8,266 nt of DNA from Lachnospiraceae bacterium UBA7027 (lineage in GTDB: Bacteria; Bacillota; Clostridia; Lachnospirales; Lachnospiraceae). Of this stretch, positions 1 through 6,348 are shown one piece after another (the stretch's first letter is position 1; each line of letters opens with the position of its first letter). The notes beneath the pieces were generated by a model. That model was not told the DNA's origin. It searched no databases and worked only from the letters and a program-made list of their open reading frames with translations. The position numbers were made by a program, and so were the translations under genes. The DNA is taken from assembly GCA_002494135.1 (NCBI GenBank), contig DLBG01000041.1, positions 1-8,266 of the forward strand, read 5' to 3'.

Positions 1-86
1 TTCCAGATATGATTGGAACGTCTATGAGAGTGACTTACATTGTTTCCGAAATGTACGCCTTTTTCGCAGATATCACATTTAGCCAT
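1..86 (-). CDS. rpmB: 50S ribosomal protein L28, N-terminal part (runs off the left edge)
   Basis: Structural protein of the large ribosomal subunit. Reading leftward from the ATG at 86-84, 28 complete codons are visible. They begin MAKCDICEKGVHFGNNVSHS and continue with HRRSNHIW. This matches the start of bacterial L28: the MAKC-x-x-C opening, a V-x-F-G-N turn, and the basic S-H-S-H-R-R-S-N segment that contacts rRNA. Cys4 and Cys7 are the first half of the zinc ribbon of C+ type L28; the second Cys pair would lie outside the window. A strong AGGAGG sits 8 bases upstream of the ATG (complement of 95-100). The gene is transcribed divergently from the Asp23/FakA genes, a usual arrangement in Bacillota. 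Identification is firm despite the truncation. Confidence 0.95.
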   Translation of the reverse strand, partial: MAKCDICEKGVHFGNNVSHSHRRSNHIW

Positions 87-121
87 TTCTAACACCTCCT
101 TAGCCCTAGGCACATAAAACT

Positions 122-136
122 GAGCCCAAAAGGCTC
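122..136 (-). other. Small hairpin at the 5' end of the rpmB leader RNA
   Basis: A perfect 5-bp GC-rich stem (GAGCC / GGCTC) encloses a 5-base loop. It lies only a few bases inside the predicted rpmB transcript start. On the minus strand it is followed by AGTTTTATG, too short a T-run for a strong terminator. It may be a 5' stabilising stem-loop or part of an L28 leader control element. Neither can be decided from this sequence. Confidence 0.4.
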
Positions 137-146
137 GAACGTGATT

Positions 147-175
147 ATTCTAACAGATTCGCCATACTTTTGCAA
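147..175 (-). promoter_or_regulatory. Sigma-A type promoter for rpmB
   Basis: On the minus strand, TTGCAA (complement of 170-175) is followed after exactly 17 bases by TAGAAT (complement of 147-152). A TG sits one base before the -10 hexamer, making an extended -10. Transcription would start near position 140, giving a leader of roughly 55 bases to the L28 start codon. Hexamers and spacing are seen directly; activity is inferred. Confidence 0.75.
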
Positions 176-202
176 GCATAAAATTAAGAAAGAAAATAAC
201 CT

Positions 203-230
203 TTTATTTTTAACGGTTTTAGGATATAAT
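203..230 (+). promoter_or_regulatory. Probable promoter for the Asp23-fakA operon
   Basis: A perfect TATAAT -10 box is at 225-230, in an AT-rich region. The best -35 candidate, TTTATT at 203-208 with a 16-base spacer, matches the consensus poorly (3 of 6). The start would be near 237, leaving a leader of about 30 bases before the ATG at 268. The position, between a divergent promoter and a strong ribosome binding site, supports the call; the weak -35 limits confidence. Confidence 0.5.
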
Positions 231-267
231 AGATTAGAATTTTGTGTACAAAGGAGGCATTTTCGAT

Positions 268-627
268 ATGAAGAATTCTGTGGATACACATATGGGCAGT
301 ATTGTAATCGACAATAACGTAATTGCCAATTTTGCGGGAAATATTGCTTTGGAATGCTACGGCGTAGTCGGAATGGCAGCCGTTAATATGAGAGACGGAT
401 TCGTCGGTCTTTTAAAGAAAGACAGCATGAGCAAAGGAATTCTGGTTTCCTGCGAAAACAACAAAATCACCATCAATTTGCACATCATTGTAGCATTCGG
501 CTGCAGCATCATTCCTGTTGCCAACAATCTGATGAGTGAAGTGAAATACAAAGTAGAACAATTTGCCGGTCTCGATGTGGAAAGAGTAAATGTCTTCATC
601 GAAGGCGTCAAAGTTGTGGAGGATTAA
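268..627 (+). CDS. Asp23/Gls24 family envelope stress response protein
   Basis: A 119-residue protein of the Asp23/Gls24 family (DUF322), small cytoplasmic or membrane-associated proteins linked to cell-envelope homeostasis in Bacillota. The family pattern is visible: an N-terminal strand plus V-I-A-x-F-A-G helix (about residues 10-30), a G-V-V-G-M-A turn (32-36), central I-T-I-N-L-H-I-I-V-A strands (67-76), and a helix containing V-K-Y-K-V-E-Q (92-98). The C-terminal strand is V-N-V-F-I-E-G-V (107-114). The start at 268 has AAGGAGG at 251-257, 10 bases upstream. A GTG at 244 in the same frame lies before that ribosome binding site and is rejected. fakA follows 5 bases after the stop. This pairing matches yloU-yloV of Bacillus subtilis, so the protein probably shares an operon with fatty acid kinase. 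Its molecular role is not known from sequence. There is no transmembrane segment. Confidence 0.9.
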   Translation: MKNSVDTHMGSIVIDNNVIANFAGNIALECYGVVGMAAVNMRDGFVGLLKKDSMSKGILVSCENNKITINLHIIVAFGCSIIPVANNLMSEVKYKVEQFAGLDVERVNVFIEGVKVVED

Positions 628-632
628 TACTG

Positions 633-2270
633 ATGTCAGCAAACGTTATTTCTGCCGAATTATTGGCAAAAATGTTCCTTGCAGGTGCGAAGTACCTTGA
701 AAACAAGAAAGAATACGTAAACGAATTAAACGTATTCCCCGTACCGGACGGCGACACCGGAACGAACATGACCCTCACGATTCTTTCCGCTGCGAAAGAA
801 TTAAATGCATTAACCGAAACCAATATGGCAAGTGTCTGCAAGGCGGTTTCCGGCGGTTCCTTAAGGGGTGCAAGAGGTAACTCCGGTGTAATTTTAAGCC
901 AGTTAATCAGAGGTTTCACGAAAATCGCATCCAATTACGATGAACTTACGATTGAAATTCTGGATGAGGCGGCGCAGAAAGCCGTAAAAACCGCATATAA
1001 AGCGGTTATGTCCCCGAAAGAGGGAACCATCCTTACCGTTGCATCCGGTATCGGCAGGAAAGCGGAAGAGCTTCATGCAGCCGGCTGTGATGATTTAGAC
1101 GTTTATTTAAAATCGATTCTTGACGAAGCAGAGCGCGTACTTGCAACGACTCCCGATCTGCTTCCCGTATTAAAGGAAGCCGGCGTTGTGGATTCCGGCG
1201 GACAGGGTCTCGTGGAAATTTTACGCGGTGCATACGATGCGTTTAACGGCAAGGAAATCGATTTAACCTTCGGAACCGGATCCGGCAAGAAGAAGGAAAA
1301 AGAGGCGGTAAAAGAAGAACTGAAATATGCTTACAGTGAAGAGTTCAATCTTGTTTTGGACCGCAACTTCAACATCAAGAATGAAATGGATTTCAAGGAT
1401 TATCTCGAATCCATCGGTGACTGTGTCAATGTAAATACCGAAAACGAAGTGGTTACGGTATCCTTAAATACGAACGATCCCGGCCTTCCTTTACAGAAGG
1501 GCTTAAAATACGGTGATTTGAACAAGATCCGTATTACGAATCTGAAATTAAAAGAAGAAGCACAGAGCGCATCTGCACCTGCAGAAATCGCAAAACCCAA
1601 GGGCCCGAAGAAGAAATACGGTTTTATCGCCGTTTCCGTAGGTCAGGGAATCAATGAAATTTTCACTTCCTTAGGTGTTGATTTCATCATTTCCGGCGGA
1701 CAGACCATGAATCCTTCCACGGAAGATATGTTAAATGCGATCGAAAACGTCAATGCGGATACGATTTTCATTCTTCCGAACAACAAAAACATTATCATGG
1801 CAGCCAACCAGGCACGTGATTTAACAAAAGACAAACAGATTATCGTAATTCCGACCAAGACGATTCCTCAGGGAATTACCGCAGTCATCAGCTTTATGGA
1901 GGATGCGGAAGCAGCCGACAACGAATCCGGCATGAACGACGGCATCTGTGCAGTTAAGACCGGACAGGTAACCTATGCGGTACGTGATACCGTAATCGAT
2001 AACCACGAAATCCATCAGGATGACTTCATGGGCATCGGCGATCACGGAATTCTTTCCGTAGGTACCGACCGTGATGTGGTAACACTTGACATGATTAAGG
2101 AACTTGCCGATGAAGATACCGAATTAATCAGCGTTTATTACGGTGAGGACGTATCCGAGAAAGAAGCCGGTCTTTTACGTGCAAGTCTGGAAGAAGCGTT
2201 CCCCACAACGGATATCGAAGTACAGTACGGCGGACAGCCCGTATATTACTACATTGTTTCCGTTGAATAA
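633..2270 (+). CDS. fakA: Fatty acid kinase subunit A (DAK-domain phosphotransferase, YloV/FakA type)
   Basis: The 545-residue ATP-binding subunit of fatty acid kinase. It phosphorylates exogenous fatty acids held by a FakB partner, giving acyl-phosphate for phospholipid synthesis. The N-terminal DhaL/DAK2 domain (about 10-205) has the Mg-ATP motif P-D-G-D-T-G-T-N-M at 38-46 (Asp39, Asp41), the G-G-S-L-R-G-A-R-G-N-S-G stretch at 74-85, and V-D-S-G-G-Q-G at 186-192. A lysine-rich linker (219-231) leads to the middle domain (about 232-310) and the C-terminal domain (about 328-545), which ends in the typical Y-G-G-Q-P-V-Y-Y-Y-x-x-S-V-E. Length is normal for the family. GGAGGA at 618-623 gives a 9-base spacing. 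Oddity: the middle-domain zinc ligands of characterised FakA (Cys, His, His) are here Ser235, Ser277 and Asn279. No fakB lies in the window, as is usual. The former 'dihydroxyacetone kinase-like' label is less appropriate. Confidence 0.93.
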   Translation: MSANVISAELLAKMFLAGAKYLENKKEYVNELNVFPVPDGDTGTNMTLTILSAAKELNALTETNMASVCKAVSGGSLRGARGNSGVILSQLIRGFTKIASNYDELTIEILDEAAQKAVKTAYKAVMSPKEGTILTVASGIGRKAEELHAAGCDDLDVYLKSILDEAERVLATTPDLLPVLKEAGVVDSGGQGLVEILRGAYDAFNGKEIDLTFGTGSGKKKEKEAVKEELKYAYSEEFNLVLDRNFNIKNEMDFKDYLESIGDCVNVNTENEVVTVSLNTNDPGLPLQKGLKYGDLNKIRITNLKLKEEAQSASAPAEIAKPKGPKKKYGFIAVSVGQGINEIFTSLGVDFIISGGQTMNPSTEDMLNAIENVNADTIFILPNNKNIIMAANQARDLTKDKQIIVIPTKTIPQGITAVISFMEDAEAADNESGMNDGICAVKTGQVTYAVRDTVIDNHEIHQDDFMGIGDHGILSVGTDRDVVTLDMIKELADEDTELISVYYGEDVSEKEAGLLRASLEEAFPTTDIEVQYGGQPVYYYIVSVE

Positions 2271-2300
2271 TCCGGCAAATCAATATTGTATGAAATAACA

Positions 2301-2328
2301 AAAAGGGATGATTCCGATCATCCCTTTT
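2301..2328 (+). terminator. Rho-independent terminator after fakA
   Basis: A perfect 12-bp inverted repeat, AAAAGGGATGAT / ATCATCCCTTTT, closes a TCCG tetraloop. The stem begins 30 bases after the fakA stop codon. The U-run is formed by the end of the stem (TTTT) followed by CTGT, so termination may be moderate, and some readthrough into recG is plausible. The A-run on the left arm means it could also act in the opposite direction. Confidence 0.85.
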
Positions 2329-2349
2329 CTGTAATTCGAATCCGAATCC

Positions 2350-4317
2350 ATGCATTTAAGTGAAGTCAGTACAAAACAGATCAAGGGCATCGGCGACAAA
2401 ACCGCCGCCGTATTAAAAAAACTCTCCATAGAATCCGTGGAGGACCTTCTTTGGTATGCTCCGAGATCCTATCTGAAATATCCCGAAATCACAAAAATTA
2501 ATACACTCAAAGAGGGTGATATCGTTGCCGTAAAAGGTGTTGTGGATCCCAATTTCTATGAAAAAAAAGGTGGTAAAATGGTTGTTTCCACCTTCTCGGT
2601 CCATGACGATACCGGAACGCTTCGAATGGTATTTTTCAGACAAAGTTACCTGCGCAGTATCTTTTACCCCGGAAAAAACTTTGTTTTTTACGGAACGGTA
2701 CGGACAAATAACGGCAAATTCGAGCTTCAGATGCCGGAATATTATAAACCGGAAGATTACGGTGCCAAATTAAAATCCTTACAGCCGGTTTACGCCCTGA
2801 CAAAGGGAATTACCTCAAAAGCCATCCAGAAGTATGTGCAGGCAGTGATTGACGAAATCTTTCCGGTAAGTGATACCCTGGACCCCGATTTTATAAGGTC
2901 CAATGATTTCTTATCGCTTTCCGATGCTTATCGTTACCTTCATCTTCCGGTCGATACCGACCTTCTGCAAAAAGCAAGAAGGCGCCTTGCATTTGATGAA
3001 TTTCTGCGTTTTTTAACCAAAATAGAAGAGTCCAGGGAAGAGAACACCTCCCTTTCCTCCGATTTTATCATTCGGGATTACGAATTATGCGACCGTTATG
3101 CGAAATCTCTTCCGTTTGAGCTGACAAATGCGCAGAAAAATACCTTTGAAGAAATCAAGGAAGATATTTCCTCAGGCTTTGCCATGCGCCGCCTGATCCA
3201 GGGTGATGTCGGAAGCGGCAAAACCATGGTTGCATTTCTTTCCATGGTTGCAGTCTGCAACGCAGGTTACCAGTCCGCAATGATGGCTCCGACGGAAGTT
3301 CTCGCAACCCAGCATTATGAAAAGCTTATAAAAGACAATGAGACATATCACCTGAATTTAAAGCCGGTTCTTTTAACCGGATCCGTGACCGGTGCGAAAA
3401 AACGCGAAATATTAAAAGGAATCGAAGACGGAACCTATAATGCCGTAATCGGAACACATGCGATTTTTCAGGAAAAGGTTGTTTTTCAAAACCTCGCACT
3501 TGTCATTACCGATGAGCAGCACCGTTTCGGTGTCAAACAGCGGGATGCCCTGTCCGAAAAAGGCCGGATTCCGCACGTTCTGGTTCTTTCCGCCACGCCG
3601 ATTCCGAGAACGCTGTCATTAACGCTGTATGCCGATTTAAAGGTTTCCGTCATGGACGAACTGCCTGAAAAGCGGATTCCGATCAAAAGCTGCATCATCG
3701 GCCCGAATATGCGCGCCACAGCCTATAAATTCCTAGGCGAAGAGATTGCAAAAGGGCATCAGGCCTATATCATCTGCCCGATGGTGGAAGAAAACGAAGA
3801 CGTCAGTCTGGAAAACGTAACCGACTATCCAAAGAAACTCGAAGCGTATTTTCACGGCGGTTTAAAATATGCCGTTTTGCACGGTCGCATGAAAGCTGCC
3901 GATAAAGAGAGAATCATGACAGCCTTTGCCCGGAAGGAATTCGACTGCCTGATTTCCACCACGGTAATTGAAGTCGGAATCGACGTTCCGAACTCCACGT
4001 TAATTATCATTGAAAACGCAGAGCGCTTCGGTCTTGCCACGCTGCATCAGTTAAGAGGCCGCGTCGGAAGAGGGGATGCGCAGTCGTTCTGCGTATTTAT
4101 CGACGGCACCGGAAAAGGTGAGCAGAACGAACGTCTGAAAGTACTGAAAAACAGCACGGACGGATTCTTTATCGCCAAAGAAGATCTGCGGCTTCGCGGT
4201 CCCGGAGACCTGACCGGAATACGGCAAAGCGGCGATATGAATTTTAAAATCGGCGATATCATAAACGATTATGATGTTCTGATGCTTGCAAAAGAGTATT
4301 TTGAAAACCACGGTTAA
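2350..4317 (+). CDS. recG: ATP-dependent DNA helicase RecG
   Basis: A 655-residue superfamily 2 helicase that regresses stalled replication forks and processes Holliday junctions. The N-terminal part has an I-K-G-I-G-D-K-T-A helix-hairpin-like opening (11-19) and an OB-fold wedge (about 55-130). Helicase motifs follow in order: Walker A G-D-V-G-S-G-K-T at 285-292, A-P-T-E-V-L-A at 313-319, DEQH at 388-391, S-A-T-P-I-P-R-T at 414-421, T-V-I-E-V-G-I-D-V-P at 538-547, and Q-L-R-G-R-V-G-R-G at 567-575. The RecG-specific D-L-R-L-R-G-P-G-D-L-x-G-x-R-Q-S-G lies at 612-628. The C-terminus is somewhat shorter than in longer relatives. An in-frame stop at 2332-2334 rules out a longer protein. No Shine-Dalgarno sequence is visible before the ATG, which lies 21 bases past the fakA terminator. 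The next gene begins 18 bases after the stop, so recG probably shares its transcript with the signalling genes. Confidence 0.97.
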   Translation: MHLSEVSTKQIKGIGDKTAAVLKKLSIESVEDLLWYAPRSYLKYPEITKINTLKEGDIVAVKGVVDPNFYEKKGGKMVVSTFSVHDDTGTLRMVFFRQSYLRSIFYPGKNFVFYGTVRTNNGKFELQMPEYYKPEDYGAKLKSLQPVYALTKGITSKAIQKYVQAVIDEIFPVSDTLDPDFIRSNDFLSLSDAYRYLHLPVDTDLLQKARRRLAFDEFLRFLTKIEESREENTSLSSDFIIRDYELCDRYAKSLPFELTNAQKNTFEEIKEDISSGFAMRRLIQGDVGSGKTMVAFLSMVAVCNAGYQSAMMAPTEVLATQHYEKLIKDNETYHLNLKPVLLTGSVTGAKKREILKGIEDGTYNAVIGTHAIFQEKVVFQNLALVITDEQHRFGVKQRDALSEKGRIPHVLVLSATPIPRTLSLTLYADLKVSVMDELPEKRIPIKSCIIGPNMRATAYKFLGEEIAKGHQAYIICPMVEENEDVSLENVTDYPKKLEAYFHGGLKYAVLHGRMKAADKERIMTAFARKEFDCLISTTVIEVGIDVPNSTLIIIENAERFGLATLHQLRGRVGRGDAQSFCVFIDGTGKGEQNERLKVLKNSTDGFFIAKEDLRLRGPGDLTGIRQSGDMNFKIGDIINDYDVLMLAKEYFENHG

Positions 4318-4335
4318 AAGGAGTTTTGTCTAAAA

Positions 4336-6348
4336 ATGACGAAAACCACCCGAATTCTGACAAGTGCATTCCTGATTCTTCTCATTGGGGCGTTGTATTT
4401 TATCAATGCATTCGGATCGATTGAAAATTATTACGAAGATTTGATCTATCAGCACGGACATGCGGTTCCGGGAGATATTAAAATCATCGCAATCGACAAT
4501 AAAACGCTGGAGGAACTCGGCCCTTATCCGACCTGGGACAGAACGATATATGCTAATTTAATTGAAAAACTTTACGAATCGGAAAACGGCCCGCAGGTAA
4601 TCGGCCTGGATATTGTTTTCTCCGGTGAATCCGACCCGGATTCCGATTTGGCACTGACGGAAGCGGTAAAGGGCAGAAACATAGTTCTTGCTTCCAAACT
4701 TGATATTTCCACCAGAAGCAATATGGATTCACATTCCTATGAATACTTTGTTTCGGAAGAAGAAACCGCATTTGATGACCTGCAGAATGCATGTAATCAC
4801 GGTTTTACAAATGCCATTCTGGACGAGGACGGATATTTAAGAAGAGCCTATACTTCCGTAGAATCCGACGGAAAAACTTATGATTCTTTTGCGGTCAGCG
4901 TTTTAAAGGCTGCATCTTATGATTTGCCCGATTTAAAAACAGTGATTGAACTTTCTTACACCGGAAATCCCGGTGATTTTGAAGTAGTTTCGTTAGCAGA
5001 TGTGTTAAACGGAAATGTACCGGCTTCGCATTTTAAGGATTCCATCGTACTTGTCGGAGCATATGAAGACGGGCTTATGGATTCATATACGGCTTCCGTT
5101 AATCACAAAAACCCGATGTACGGCGTGGAAATTCAGGCAAATACCATTGAGGCGATCCGAAGCGGATATATTTTAAAACCGTTTTCCGGACTGGCATTTT
5201 TATTGCTTCTTGCAACCTTTATGATTGCGTTTTCCGTACTTGTTTATCGAAACGGAATAGGAATCAGCAGCGTTATATTTACCGTTTATCTCGGCTTGTA
5301 CGCATTACTTTCCTTTACGTTATTTAAACTGAATCTGATCACTCTGCCGATTCTGTATGTGCCGCTTGGGCTTGCATTACTGTATCTGGCCGCCATTATT
5401 GTGCGTTACGTGGAATCCCAGAAACAGCTTGCGGAAGAAATGAAGCAGACATTGTTCTCGATGGCGGATTCCATGGCGGAAGCGATTGAAGGCAGAACGC
5501 CGTATAACGCGAACCACACAAAGAATGTCGCAAAAAGAAGTGTTGAAATGCTTGATTATATCAACGAGCTTCACAGGCAGGGCAGAACAGAGATGCATTT
5601 TTCCGCAAACGATAAGGATCAGATGTATCTTGCTGCCATGCTTCATGATATCGGTAAAATGGATGTTCCGCTGGAGGTCATGGACAAACCGACCAAACTC
5701 GGCGTGCATGAAGAACAGTTAAAACAAAGACTTGAAATTGTAAAACTGCATATCGAAAACGATATCTTAAGCGGCCGGATTGATCGTGAAACCGGAAATA
5801 ACAGTCTTGACGAAATTAATGGTTTCTTAGGCAGACTGGAACTTTATAACAGCGGAAAGCCTTTATCCGACGAGGATCTGAAGCTTATTAAATCAATCGG
5901 TAACGGCGAATACAAAAAGGGCAACGGCGATTCCATTCCGTATCTTACCGAAGAGGAGCTGGATGATTTATCCATCCGGTCCGGGACCCTGACCGATAAA
6001 GAACGCAAAATCATGCAAAGTCATGTCGGATATACGAATAAAATTCTTTCACACGTTCATTTCGGACAGAGTTTTGACAAGGTATGCGAAATGGCATCCA
6101 ATCATCATGAACTGTTAAACGGAAGCGGTTATCCGAACGGACTGGAAAACGAACAGATTGATGTTATGACCAGAATTCTGACCGTTATGGATATCTATGA
6201 TTCCCTGATTGCCGACGACAGGCCTTATAAAAAGCCGAAGAGCAACAAAGTGGCTTTTGAAATCATCGAAGAGGAAGCCGAGGCCGGAAAGCTTGATAAA
6301 GAGATTGTTAAGATTGCCAAAGAATTGTACCTGGAGGAAGAACAATGA
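4336..6348 (+). CDS. CHASE2 sensor – transmembrane – HD-GYP phosphodiesterase
   Basis: A 670-residue membrane signalling protein. One N-terminal helix (about 7-25) precedes an extracytoplasmic CHASE2 domain (about 28-280), recognised by D-I-K-I-I-A-I-D-N-K-T-L (47-58), V-I-G-L-D-I-V-F (88-95), I-V-L-V-G-A-Y-E-D-G (237-246) and M-Y-G-V-E-I-Q-A-N-T (261-270). Three more helices (about 283-303, 308-330, 335-357) follow, placing the C-terminus inside. A short helical linker leads to an HD-GYP domain (about 378-668), a family that hydrolyses cyclic-di-GMP or related dinucleotides. Metal and catalytic residues are present: His394, His437-Asp438 in H-D-I-G-K, Lys441, His563, His590-His591-Glu592, G-S-G-Y-P at 596-600, and Asp619. 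The residue four before His394 is Tyr390, not the Glu seen in trinuclear HD-GYP proteins, which suggests a binuclear centre (inference). About 95 residues (455-549) are inserted between H-D-I-G-K and His563. AAGGAG lies 12 bases upstream of the only sensible ATG. The stop overlaps the next start. Ligand and substrate are unknown. Confidence 0.92.
   Translation: MTKTTRILTSAFLILLIGALYFINAFGSIENYYEDLIYQHGHAVPGDIKIIAIDNKTLEELGPYPTWDRTIYANLIEKLYESENGPQVIGLDIVFSGESDPDSDLALTEAVKGRNIVLASKLDISTRSNMDSHSYEYFVSEEETAFDDLQNACNHGFTNAILDEDGYLRRAYTSVESDGKTYDSFAVSVLKAASYDLPDLKTVIELSYTGNPGDFEVVSLADVLNGNVPASHFKDSIVLVGAYEDGLMDSYTASVNHKNPMYGVEIQANTIEAIRSGYILKPFSGLAFLLLLATFMIAFSVLVYRNGIGISSVIFTVYLGLYALLSFTLFKLNLITLPILYVPLGLALLYLAAIIVRYVESQKQLAEEMKQTLFSMADSMAEAIEGRTPYNANHTKNVAKRSVEMLDYINELHRQGRTEMHFSANDKDQMYLAAMLHDIGKMDVPLEVMDKPTKLGVHEEQLKQRLEIVKLHIENDILSGRIDRETGNNSLDEINGFLGRLELYNSGKPLSDEDLKLIKSIGNGEYKKGNGDSIPYLTEEELDDLSIRSGTLTDKERKIMQSHVGYTNKILSHVHFGQSFDKVCEMASNHHELLNGSGYPNGLENEQIDVMTRILTVMDIYDSLIADDRPYKKPKSNKVAFEIIEEEAEAGKLDKEIVKIAKELYLEEEQ

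Noticed and set aside
89..115. Eight-codon upstream reading frame (MCLGLRRC) in the rpmB leader, minus strand
   Set aside because: It has no ribosome binding site of its own and simply runs through the rpmB Shine-Dalgarno; likely chance.
244..267. Upstream GTG start for the Asp23 gene (8 extra residues)
   Set aside because: The extra codons would include the AAGGAGG ribosome binding site at 251-257; ATG 268 has ideal spacing and fits the family N-terminus.
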